Below, piece by piece: positions 40,483 through 47,135 of a DNA stretch of 64,000 nucleotides. How positions within the stretch are numbered: the first letter of the stretch is position 1; each line of letters begins with the position of its first letter. The stretch lies in assembly GCA_040218535.1 (NCBI GenBank), contig JAVJRG010000008.1:230320-294319 (forward strand). The letters run 5' to 3'. The DNA comes from Lacipirellulaceae bacterium. Lineage in GTDB: Bacteria; Planctomycetota; Planctomycetia; Pirellulales; Lacipirellulaceae. Made by a program: the position numbers and the translations under genes. The notes beneath the pieces are model-generated. The model saw only the letters and a program-made list of their open reading frames with translations, was not told the origin of the DNA and did no database searches.

Positions 40483-40700
40483 AGAGTCGCGAACACTATC
40501 AAACCCCCCTCCTCGTCGCCAAGGCAAACCGCAGCTAGCTTTGCTAGCATCTTGTTAGCGACGCGTCGTGCAAGCACCCTCGGCGAAATGCGTTTGTTCT
40601 GTGCTAGCACGATTGCCCTTCGCCCACGTTTCCAGCAGCGATATACTTCCGCCTTGGTGTCGCTGGACACTGAAAACTGAACACTGAAAACTAGATCAAA

Positions 40701-41453
40701 ATGCAAACCTACGACATCCTGATGCTGGTCGTCCTCGGAGCCGCCACGCTGTTCGGTTTCTGGAAAGGCCTCGCCTGGCAAATTGCCTCGGTCGCTTCAT
40801 TGGTGGTGAGCTACTTCGCGGCACTTAAATTTGCTGATCAATTGGCCCCTAAAATCAGCCAACATGCTCCCTGGAACAAGTTCCTGGCGATGCTGATCAT
40901 CTACGCGGCAACGTCCTTTGTGATCTGGATGTTATTCCGCATGGTCGCCGGGGCGATCGACCGGGTGCAACTCCGAGAATTCGACCGCCAGATGGGGGCT
41001 CTTGTCGGCTTCGGCAAGGGGATCCTGTTCTGCATCGCGATCACCTTCTTCGCCGTCACCCTACTCAGCGAGGAGCAAAAGCAGCGGATCATCGCCAGTA
41101 AATCGGGCGTGATGATCGTGAAATTTCTGGACAAAGCCGATTCCATCGTCCCGCCGGAGATCCACGATATCGTCGGTCCAACCATCGCGCGGGTGGAACA
41201 GCGGCTCGACCCGAATTACCAGTCTCCGCACGCCGGAGAGTTAGAAGCGGTCGGCAGGCTATGGCAAGCCACCCAACAACAACGCAACCAGCAGCAGGGC
41301 AGCAGCAACTGGCCACCCAGCCAGCCGCCAAGCAACTATCAACCGTCGGGCAATCAGCCCGCCGCAAATCCATGGCAAACCCAGCCGCAACAACCACCGC
41401 CGTCGAGCGACAATCGAACCCGCGCATGGCCCGCATCGACTAGCGGAAGTTGA
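40701..41453 (+). CDS. CvpA family membrane protein
   Basis: A 250-aa protein with four hydrophobic segments in the first ~165 residues, the CvpA plan (ILMLVVLGAATLFGFWKGLAWQIA, AMLIIYAATSFVIWMLFRMV, FGKGILFCIAITFFAVTLL). In other bacteria CvpA is linked to colicin V production, stress and biofilm. The C-terminal ~80 residues are a Gln/Pro-rich disordered tail (PSQPPSNYQPSGNQP). The left direct repeat of the integrated element starts 93 bases after the stop. Confidence 0.82.
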   Translation: MQTYDILMLVVLGAATLFGFWKGLAWQIASVASLVVSYFAALKFADQLAPKISQHAPWNKFLAMLIIYAATSFVIWMLFRMVAGAIDRVQLREFDRQMGALVGFGKGILFCIAITFFAVTLLSEEQKQRIIASKSGVMIVKFLDKADSIVPPEIHDIVGPTIARVEQRLDPNYQSPHAGELEAVGRLWQATQQQRNQQQGSSNWPPSQPPSNYQPSGNQPAANPWQTQPQQPPPSSDNRTRAWPASTSGS

Positions 41454-41545
41454 TGAACACAAGCACGACGCGTAACTGAGCGAAAGCGTGTGCAGAAGCG
41501 GCAGGGCCCTCAAACCGCGGGAAAAACCACCCCAAAACGAACATA

Positions 41546-41564
41546 ACAACGATTATCGGACGTT
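41546..41564. repeat. Left attachment-like direct repeat
   Basis: ACAACGATTATCGGACGTT, identical to 44750-44768. The sequence is an imperfect palindrome (AACG...CGTT). Confidence 0.75.
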
Positions 41565-41789
41565 AGGTATGGAGCTAACGACTCAATATGCGTTGCTTGA
41601 AGTGTTTTAACCTCGTAGAATAACGACTGTTGTCGTTGCTTCAGAGGCAGTCCTTACGATGACCACGGCTCGGGATGTTGTCGCATCGCCGGGCCACTTT
41701 TCTAGGTGCATCCTTGCGTCGGTCACTCACTCATTTTCTAGCCCTCGTCAGAGGCTCCCGAGGGTGGAGAGCTTTGATCGTTGTCGCGA
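41565..41789. other. Gene-free left end of the integrated element
   Basis: No gene recognised on the minus strand. CCCTCG (41742-41747) and CGAGGG (41759-41764) make a hairpin just past the last gene; it may be a terminator or part of an origin. A plus-strand frame at 41659-42042 is antisense to the 116-aa gene and was not accepted. Confidence 0.4.
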
Positions 41790-42095
41790 TCAGTTTGGAT
41801 TCTTGTCGTTGACGCCGTCGGTGTCAATAAGACTTTGCATTTCTTCGTCTTCTGCTAAGGCCTCTTGGCCTTCTTCGAAGAGTTGTTCCATGAGGTGTAG
41901 GCACGACATTTCGAGCCATTCTCGTTCTCGGCTGTACGTGATTTGGAGAATCAGATCGGCGGACTCTTGTTTCGTTCGGTTGTTAAGCTTCATGTCGCGT
42001 TGGAGGAACTCATTCATTTCAGGAGTGAATCTGAACTCCTGAGCGAACTCGAATTGATGCATGTAAGCGACTTCGACTACGTCATCTGGGACCAT
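41790..42095 (-). CDS. Element protein of unknown function (acidic)
   Basis: About 101 aa from the ATG at 42095, or 116 aa from 42140. The sequence is acidic and helical (EFAQEFRFTPEMNEFLQRDM, LLEQLFEEGQEALAEDEEMQ-like). It overlaps the preceding ribbon-helix-helix gene by 14 bases if the later start is used. No family recognised. Confidence 0.6.
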   Translation of the reverse strand: MVPDDVVEVAYMHQFEFAQEFRFTPEMNEFLQRDMKLNNRTKQESADLILQITYSREREWLEMSCLHLMEQLFEEGQEALAEDEEMQSLIDTDGVNDKNPN

Positions 42096-42438
42096 TGCGT
42101 TCTCGCTTTCGTTTAAGGGCGTCCCGGACACGGCGTTCAATCAGCTTTCGCAGCCACACTCTCTCCTCATCGAGTGATGCCGACACGATGACATCCACGA
42201 GATGAGCTCGTGACATTGCGAGTGCTTCTGCGAGTCGGTCGATCGATTCAAGAGTCTCTCGATCGAAGCGGACCTTCACGCTGTGTCGCGGGACGTACCC
42301 GTCTTTACGGTGTGGTGTTATTTTGCGTTTGATGGTTTTTCGACCGTCTTGAGGATGAGTTTCAACGCCCCTTTGACTGTTTCGAACTCGCCGCCCAAGA
42401 GAGCCGCTTGCCCCTTGAGTTGCTGAAGCGTTGACCAC
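42082..42438 (-). CDS. Ribbon-helix-helix-like DNA-binding protein
   Basis: The frame runs from an ATG at 42438, but the conserved part begins VKVRFDRETLESIDRLAEAL and ends RRVRDALKRKRERNGPR, so a GTG start at 42279 (65 aa) is also possible. The core V-x-V-R-F-D then two helices matches CopG/Arc-type regulators. The first half of the long version overlaps the OB-fold gene in another frame and looks random. Probably a transcription or copy-number regulator. Confidence 0.6.
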   Translation of the reverse strand: MVNASATQGASGSLGRRVRNSQRGVETHPQDGRKTIKRKITPHRKDGYVPRHSVKVRFDRETLESIDRLAEALAMSRAHLVDVIVSASLDEERVWLRKLIERRVRDALKRKRERNGPR

Positions 42439-42587
42439 TGGGCTTGATCTTCACACGTGATCTCGTGCGTTGATCCAAGGGTTTGTACTTTGGCAAGGTA
42501 ACCTCTCCAGTCTGGGTTCTTGGGCGACTTGAGTTCGCGTGTCTCTGAGACTACGCCGTGGATTCGCCATCCGGCTGAATAATTCAT
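42318..42587 (-). CDS. Small protein with possible OB fold (candidate ssDNA-binding)
   Basis: An 89-aa protein with a strong ribosome site (AAAGGAGAAC) before the ATG. Predicted strands WRIHGVVSET, WRGYLAKVQTLG, STHEITCED and GALKLILKTVE with a short helix between (STLQQLKGQAALLGG) fit the size and pattern of phage ssDNA-binding proteins such as G5P. This is a fold guess, not a family match. Confidence 0.55.
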   Translation of the reverse strand: MNYSAGWRIHGVVSETRELKSPKNPDWRGYLAKVQTLGSTHEITCEDQAQWSTLQQLKGQAALLGGEFETVKGALKLILKTVEKPSNAK

Positions 42588-42597
42588 TGTTCTCCTT

Positions 42598-42744
42598 TCA
42601 CATCGTGAGCTTGTGCAACATCAACGCTGTTGCTGAAAGCATTTGGTAAGGTAAGTCGGCAACTACGGCCCATGCCCAGAAGATCGAGGCAACCATAGCT
42701 CCTAAAAGTGCATTCAGTAAATCATCTATCGGTGGTTGGTTCAT
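42598..42744 (-). CDS. Small membrane protein, 48 aa
   Basis: Too short for most gene calls. CGAGGACAA precedes the ATG at 42744. One hydrophobic segment (LLNALLGAMVASIFWAWAVV) is followed by a short tail. Its stop lies 10 bases before the next ATG, next to that gene's ribosome site. Size and layout recall small coat or membrane proteins of filamentous phages; function unknown. Confidence 0.55.
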   Translation of the reverse strand: MNQPPIDDLLNALLGAMVASIFWAWAVVADLPYQMLSATALMLHKLTM

Positions 42745-42762
42745 TTGTCCTCGTTAGGTTGG

Positions 42763-42918
42763 TTATTCGTTAGAGTCCTCTGTTGAGTACTTGGATTCTT
42801 CGTCTGTTTCATCTCTCGCATTGGCCATTACTGTCGCAACGGCTCCTATGAGGCATGCTAAGACAGCTCCTGTTGCAAGACACAACTCAGCGGCATGCCA
42901 GATTGCTTCCTTGTTCAT
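42763..42918 (-). CDS. Small membrane protein, 51 aa
   Basis: Starts with the ATG at 42918, which overlaps the stop of the 26-aa frame (ATGA). Residues ~9-32 are hydrophobic (ELCLATGAVLACLIGAVATV) and the C-terminus is strongly acidic (DETDEESKYSTEDSNE). No family recognised. Confidence 0.55.
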   Translation of the reverse strand: MNKEAIWHAAELCLATGAVLACLIGAVATVMANARDETDEESKYSTEDSNE

Positions 42919-42995
42919 GACTCAATCACTCTTGCGTGGTTTTGTGCGACTACGTCGCCGTGTTCTTTTGCGTTCACGCAGACGAGGGTGCTCAT
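42915..42995 (-). CDS. Possible 26-aa peptide
   Basis: Starts at the ATG at 42995, 19 bases after the sigma-like stop, and ends in an ATGA overlap with the 51-aa gene. The tight fit argues that it is translated, if only to couple the next gene. Confidence 0.35.
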   Translation of the reverse strand: MSTLVCVNAKEHGDVVAQNHARVIES

Positions 42996-43014
42996 TGCCG
43001 CCCCTCGACCCTGG

Positions 43015-43698
43015 CTAGCCTCTCCTCCTGTTCTTTCGGGGCTGACCTCTCTCAAGTGGTTGCCTGCCTTGCAAGCCTGTTGTCGTGCCGAACACTTTTC
43101 GACGAAGAGAATCTCTCGTTCGGATGTAAGCCTTGTGCCCTGCCCTTCGCTCCAATGGCTTGTTGAACTTGTCTGCGTATCGCTTGCCGAGTTCTTCGAA
43201 GGCGAGCGTTCGCTCGCTGCTTTGCTGGTCTGGTCGCCAATAGCCTTCGGCTATGAGTTCTGCAAGCGTGTCAAGGATGAACTGCTTCTCCTCGGGGAGC
43301 GTAGATGCCTCTTTCCAGAGTCGGTCCCACAGCCAATCCCGGTACTCTTCGGCCCAGTTATCCATTGGCTGACACACGGTGCCCTTATCTAGTCGGACGC
43401 CGGCTTCTGGGTCTGCTGATGAGATCCCTACGTTGCCTGCCACACGACGACGACGAAACGTCGTACTCTGGAGCCTGATGCAACCTGCCAGATAAGCAGC
43501 AGTCTCATTTTCGTTTGCTCCCTTGCGATACTTCCCTGCTATCATGTGTTCACCTACGAGAAGCATCACGTCCTGCCAGGCATCGTCCTCCAGACCGTAT
43601 TGGGTCAACCAATGCGTCGTCCTTCGGTGTGCGACACCACGGAACACCTGATTCAACCACGTGAGCTCCTGTTGCTCTTCCTGAGTCAGCTTACGCAT
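43015..43698 (-). CDS. Sigma-70-like (ECF-type) protein of the element
   Basis: A 227-aa protein from the ATG at 43698, which has GGAGGGGG before it; the frame is open to 43749. The segment YGLEDDAWQDVML then YLAGCIRLQSTTFRRRRV matches sigma region 2 (promoter -10 recognition), and LPEEKQFILDTL...LAFEELGKRY then RTRDSLRRKVF matches region 4 with its helix-turn-helix. It overlaps the rep gene by 13 bases. A sigma factor on so small a replicon is unusual. Confidence 0.65.
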   Translation of the reverse strand: MRKLTQEEQQELTWLNQVFRGVAHRRTTHWLTQYGLEDDAWQDVMLLVGEHMIAGKYRKGANENETAAYLAGCIRLQSTTFRRRRVAGNVGISSADPEAGVRLDKGTVCQPMDNWAEEYRDWLWDRLWKEASTLPEEKQFILDTLAELIAEGYWRPDQQSSERTLAFEELGKRYADKFNKPLERRAGHKAYIRTRDSLRRKVFGTTTGLQGRQPLERGQPRKNRRRG

Positions 43699-44657
43699 GT
43701 TGCCCCCTCCATCATGTATTCGTGGAACCATCGCGGCATGACTTCCCAAGGTGCGTCAGGATTTCCGGTTCCTTTCAAGTTAAGGGCGGCTTCGCCGCCG
43801 CGGGCTCCGCCCGCTCGCTGGGAGGCCGCTCGCGGGACGTTTCCCACGTCGTCGAGAGCCTCCTGAATTGCCTGATTAACGCGGTACCACTGCCAACCTC
43901 GATGCTTCCTGACCGGCGTTGCTCCTTTCGCTAGCAGGTCGGTCATGACTTCAACCGGATGAGCGTCAATAACTTTTTTTCGTTGGCCTTCTTGGGTGCT
44001 GTAGAGCATGAGCGTCTTTGGTCGCTGTGCGAGCTTCACTCCGAGAGGCACGTAGCTTCCTTCGATCTTCTGGTTACCCCAGTCTGGGCCGTAATCGTCG
44101 TACGGGTCATACTCCTTCGGCTTTGCGGGCTTGGTGTCTTTCCAAAAGCCAGGGGAGACCCGTACGACTTTCACGCTACGCGGTCGCTCTAAGAGGAGGA
44201 ACGAAGGCATCGGTTTTCCGTCCTTCGTTAGATACTTGCACGTGTAGAACACTCGCTTCTTTGTGATCTTCTTGATCTTGACGAAGCCGTGTGACCAGAT
44301 TCGTGCACATTCTTTCGCGTCAATGAAATCGACGTCGAGTAGAATAATGTGCCAATGGACGTATCCGTCCTGCTGGAACTCCATCTTACAGAACCACTTG
44401 CCTTTGAGACTCACACCTAGAAAGCGTGAGAGCCTTCGCATGAACAACGCTACGTGTTGTTCCTCACTCTGTGTGCGATACAGGTCGACCGCATCCTTAT
44501 ACGGTGTGCGGTCGTAAGTCAGTGTTAAAAAGAGGCCTCGTTTGCCGATGCAGTGACGCCAAAGTCTTTGAGCGACTTTGAAGCCCACCAATCCTGAGCA
44601 CCGTGGGTCAAGCCATGAGTCAGAGGTCTTCTCGCGTACGGCAACAAACATGGTCAC
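43686..44657 (-). CDS. Rolling-circle replication initiator (HUH Rep, two-tyrosine)
   Basis: A 323-aa protein. Motif I is FLTLTYD (43-49). The HUH motif is H101-W-H103 in YVHWHIILLD. The tyrosine motif is Y138-T-C-K-Y142 in FYTCKYLTK, close to the YVAKYVNK of phiX174 gpA and to Microviridae Rep. It would nick the double-strand origin and start rolling-circle synthesis. The ~C-terminal third carries GC-rich palindromes encoding RAASQRAGGARGGEAAL. The gene starts next to two hairpins (44654-44677, 44691-44711). Confidence 0.85.
   Translation of the reverse strand: MTMFVAVREKTSDSWLDPRCSGLVGFKVAQRLWRHCIGKRGLFLTLTYDRTPYKDAVDLYRTQSEEQHVALFMRRLSRFLGVSLKGKWFCKMEFQQDGYVHWHIILLDVDFIDAKECARIWSHGFVKIKKITKKRVFYTCKYLTKDGKPMPSFLLLERPRSVKVVRVSPGFWKDTKPAKPKEYDPYDDYGPDWGNQKIEGSYVPLGVKLAQRPKTLMLYSTQEGQRKKVIDAHPVEVMTDLLAKGATPVRKHRGWQWYRVNQAIQEALDDVGNVPRAASQRAGGARGGEAALNLKGTGNPDAPWEVMPRWFHEYMMEGATCVS
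43785..43814. repeat. Tandem GC palindromes inside rep
   Basis: GGCGGCTTCGCCGCC and GCGGGCTCCGCCCGC follow each other directly in the 3' part of rep. They may be coding accident, a terminator or part of the origin. Confidence 0.6.
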
Positions 44658-44713
44658 ACCTTCCGTGAAAGGTGTGAGCCGAGCCCACTTCTTGTGAGCT
44701 CAACTCACAAGTG
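44654..44713. promoter_or_regulatory. Paired hairpins upstream of rep (candidate origin or operator)
   Basis: TCACACCTT (44654-44662) pairs with AAGGTGTGA (44669-44677), across the rep start, and CTTGTGAG (44691-44698) pairs with CTCACAAG (44704-44711). Both lie between the rep start and the right direct repeat. A double-strand origin or Rep/regulator binding site is inferred. Confidence 0.5.
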
Positions 44714-44749
44714 ACCTGCCCTATTGTGGAACTCGTAGCGACACACTCC

Positions 44750-44768
44750 ACAACGATTATCGGACGTT
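44750..44768. repeat. Right attachment-like direct repeat
   Basis: ACAACGATTATCGGACGTT, identical to 41546-41564. Confidence 0.75.
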
Positions 44769-44805
44769 GGTGGTAGAGCCCTGTCTGCAATGTAGCTACA
44801 TCAAC

Positions 44806-44831
44806 TAGCCCGCGAGCCACGTCTCGCGCGG
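44806..44831. repeat. Palindromic repeat, TAGCCCGCGAG family
   Basis: TAGCCCGCGAGCCACGTC then TCGCGCGG; near copy of 18878-18903. It lies between the element and accA. Confidence 0.6.
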
Positions 44832-44849
44832 CGCGCTTACAAGAGATTC

Positions 44850-45833
44850 TCAACCCTCAGAAGCCTCCAGCGACTCTTCCAAAAACTGTCCCATCTGGCG
44901 GTACTTTTCATACCGGCCATCAAGCAGTTCCTGGGTCGGCAGCTCCTGGAGTTCGCGGAGCGTTTTCAAGAGATACATCTTCATCCGGCTGGCCATTTGA
45001 TACGGATCGCGGTGGGCCGCGCCGAGCGGCTCTTCGATCACGTCGTCGACGATGCCAAGCTCACGAAGATGATTTGAGGTGATCTTCAAAGCCCCAGCCG
45101 CCTGCGGCGCGTAGTCGTGGCTCTTCCACAGAATGCCGGCACAACCCTCAGGACTAATCACGGAGTAATAAGCGTACTCCAGCACGGCAATCCGGTCGCC
45201 AACGCCGATGCCCAGCGCGCCGCCGGAGCCTCCTTCGCCAATCACGATGCAAATGATCGGTACGGGAAGTTGCGACATCGCGAGCATGCTCTCCGCAATC
45301 ACCTGGGCTTGGCCCCGTTCCTCGGCGCCAATTCCTGGGTAAGCGCCCGGCGTATCAATCATCGTGACGATTGGCAGCCCGTACTTCGCGGCCAGCTCCA
45401 TTTTCTCCATCGCCTTGCGATAGCCTTCAGGGTGCGCACAGCCAAAGAAACACTCGGTCCGTTCCTTGGTCGTCTTCCCTTTTTGATGCCCGACGAGCAT
45501 TAGCTTGATGCCATCAAGCTTCGCAAAACCGGTCCGCAGCGCTCGATCGTCGCCATAAAACTTATCGCCGTGGAGCTCGACAAACTCGTCAAAGACCATC
45601 TCGATGTAATCGGTAAGCTGCGGCCGATCCGGATGCCGCGCGACGCGGACCGTCTCCCAAGGGTCGAGCCCGCTGTAGATGTCCTTCACGGTTTCGTTGA
45701 GCGTCTTCCGCTGCGCACGGATCTGCTCGCGCACCTCCGCCGTCTTGGGATCCATCGCTTCAAGCTTGCGGATCTTGTCTTCGATTTCGGTGATGCGTTT
45801 TTCAAACGGTAGACTTAAAGCAGTTGTTGACAT
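44850..45833 (-). CDS. accA: Acetyl-CoA carboxylase carboxyltransferase subunit alpha
   Basis: A 327-aa protein of usual AccA length. It transfers carboxyl from carboxybiotin to acetyl-CoA, the first step of fatty acid synthesis, together with AccD. Motifs: N-terminal helical LPFEKRITEIEDKI, RHPDRPQLTDYIEMVFDEFVELHGD, GHQKGKTTKER, DTPGAYPGIGAEERGQAQ and GEGGSGGALGIGVGD. All are well conserved. accD is not in the window. Confidence 0.95.
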   Translation of the reverse strand: MSTTALSLPFEKRITEIEDKIRKLEAMDPKTAEVREQIRAQRKTLNETVKDIYSGLDPWETVRVARHPDRPQLTDYIEMVFDEFVELHGDKFYGDDRALRTGFAKLDGIKLMLVGHQKGKTTKERTECFFGCAHPEGYRKAMEKMELAAKYGLPIVTMIDTPGAYPGIGAEERGQAQVIAESMLAMSQLPVPIICIVIGEGGSGGALGIGVGDRIAVLEYAYYSVISPEGCAGILWKSHDYAPQAAGALKITSNHLRELGIVDDVIEEPLGAAHRDPYQMASRMKMYLLKTLRELQELPTQELLDGRYEKYRQMGQFLEESLEASEG

Positions 45834-45851
45834 AACTCAGCTTCTTTTTTG

Positions 45852-46073
45852 AACCACAGAGGGCACGGAGTACACGGAGGTGCGTGTTCTAGTGCTGCGC
45901 CGAATGGTATTTGAAATGTGCTTGGTTGTTTTCTTTTTGAGTAATTGTTTGAGCAAACGATAGTCGTATTGCAACTAGTAGTTTCAGCAATGAGTACGCC
46001 GTTCCAATAGCAACTCCATGAACGACCTAACCCATCAATCCAAACTCCGTGTCCTCCGTGCTCTCCGTGGTTA
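45852..46073. repeat. AACCACAGAGGGCACGGAG inverted element, copy 2
   Basis: AACCACAGAGGGCACGGAG and ACACGGAGG at the left, CTCCGTGTCCTCCGTGC and CTCTCCGTGGTT at the right; same plan as 39205-39431. It fills the accA-kinase gap. Confidence 0.8.
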
Positions 46074-46078
46074 ATTAC

Positions 46079-46975
46079 CTAACGTTCGCTGCTGTTTAGA
46101 TCATCGGACTCTTCTTCCGGCACCGGCTTCTTCGGTTTGATGTGGAAACATCGCCCCGCTTTCAATTCCCGGCGGAAGAGTTTCAGATCTTCGGGTCGGT
46201 CCTCGGGCTTCTTGGCGAGCATCCGATGCACGAGCTGAGCAAACTCCGGCTGGATGTTCTTTTGCAGCATCGTCAAGTCACTCGGTTTGCTATTCAAATG
46301 TTTGTTAAGTAACTCTTGCGGGCTCGTTGCTGTGAACGGCATTTTCCCGCTCATCATTTCGTAGACCATCACGCCAAAGCTGTAGACGTCCGTCCGTTCG
46401 TCGCACAGCTTTCCGCGGATTTGTTCCGGGGCCATGTAGCTGTAGGTGCCCTGCACGGTCGACTTGCCGCCGAACATCTTACCCAGGCCCTTAGGGATCT
46501 TCATTGCCAGGTTGAAGTCGATCAGCCGGACTTCGTTCTCTTCGTTGACGAGGTAATTATCCGGCTTGATATCGCGGTGCACCCACCCTGACTCGTGCAT
46601 CGCATCGAGTGCCGCGGCAGCGTTATCGAGAATCGCTTCCAGTCTCCAGTGAAGATTCTCAAGGCCACCTTGAATCTGCTGTTTGACGTTGGGCGTTTTG
46701 AACAGCTCCATCACCAAGTAGGTGCCGTCCTTTTTCGAAGTGCCGAAGTCGTGGGTCTTGATGATGCCCGGGTGGTCGAGCTGCTTGCCTACGTTGAACT
46801 CATGCTTAAGCTCTGCCGCGGGGCCCTTCGTATGCCGATCCCCCGGTGGCAACCACTTCATGGCAAACTGACGATTCTCCGCCACGGGACGCACCGCCCA
46901 AATCTCAAACAAGGCCCCCGCCCTGATGAGATGGTACATGCGGTACGGGCCAACAAATTCGCGTCCGGAAGACAT
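46079..46975 (-). CDS. Serine/threonine protein kinase with atypical DFG and glycine loop
   Basis: A 298-aa single-domain Hanks-type kinase. Lys40 (FAMKWL), catalytic-loop HRDIKPDN with Asp135, and the APE motif (MAPEQIRG) are present. The metal-binding motif is DFN (D153-F-N155) rather than DFG, and the glycine-rich loop is replaced by LIRAGALFEIW. No membrane helix or sensor domain is seen, so it is probably cytoplasmic. Activity is plausible as the Asp is retained, but not certain. Confidence 0.85.
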   Translation of the reverse strand: MSSGREFVGPYRMYHLIRAGALFEIWAVRPVAENRQFAMKWLPPGDRHTKGPAAELKHEFNVGKQLDHPGIIKTHDFGTSKKDGTYLVMELFKTPNVKQQIQGGLENLHWRLEAILDNAAAALDAMHESGWVHRDIKPDNYLVNEENEVRLIDFNLAMKIPKGLGKMFGGKSTVQGTYSYMAPEQIRGKLCDERTDVYSFGVMVYEMMSGKMPFTATSPQELLNKHLNSKPSDLTMLQKNIQPEFAQLVHRMLAKKPEDRPEDLKLFRRELKAGRCFHIKPKKPVPEEESDDLNSSER

Positions 46976-47049
46976 AAAGGGTGATCGGTAGTGCTAAGGA
47001 TGGAATCAGTCCCACTAGTTTAATCGTCACAGGCAGACTTACCAACCGG

Positions 47050-47135
47050 GAATGACCAATGACCAAGTTCAAATGACCAATGCACGTTTGCCATCCGCAT
47101 GCGATTGGTCATTTAGGCTTGGTCATTGGTCATTC
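47050..47135. repeat. GAATGACCAATGACCAAG perfect inverted repeat
   Basis: The 18-base arm at 47050-47067 is the exact inverse of 47118-47135. The right arm covers the MscS stop codon (47123-47125). Confidence 0.8.

Larger units (their letters stand above)
41546..44768. mobile_element. Integrated ~3.2-kb rolling-circle element (ssDNA phage satellite or IME)
   Basis: A 19-base direct repeat, ACAACGATTATCGGACGTT, stands at 41546-41564 and 44750-44768. Everything between is AT-richer than the flanks and all genes are on the minus strand in tandem overlap: a HUH Rep, a sigma-like protein, a 26-aa protein, two small membrane proteins, a possible OB-fold protein, a ribbon-helix-helix protein and a 116-aa protein. 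No integrase, capsid, Zot or lysis gene is present. Flanking genes are cvpA-like and accA. In the inferred circle the joined site would have CTCCA on one side and TGGAG on the other. Confidence 0.8.

Noticed and set aside
41546-41564. The 19-base repeat as a classical dif site
   Set aside because: It does not match the dif consensus half-sites that I know; it may be a host recombinase site of another kind, so dif is only mentioned as an analogy.
41659-42042. A 127-codon plus-strand frame in the integrated element
   Set aside because: It is antisense to the 116-aa gene; its Ser/Arg-rich sequence lacks any recognisable pattern and all other element genes are on the minus strand.
41546-44768. 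A complete inovirus or microvirus prophage
   Set aside because: There is no major capsid gene, no Zot-like ATPase and too little space; the element cannot be an autonomous phage of a known type.
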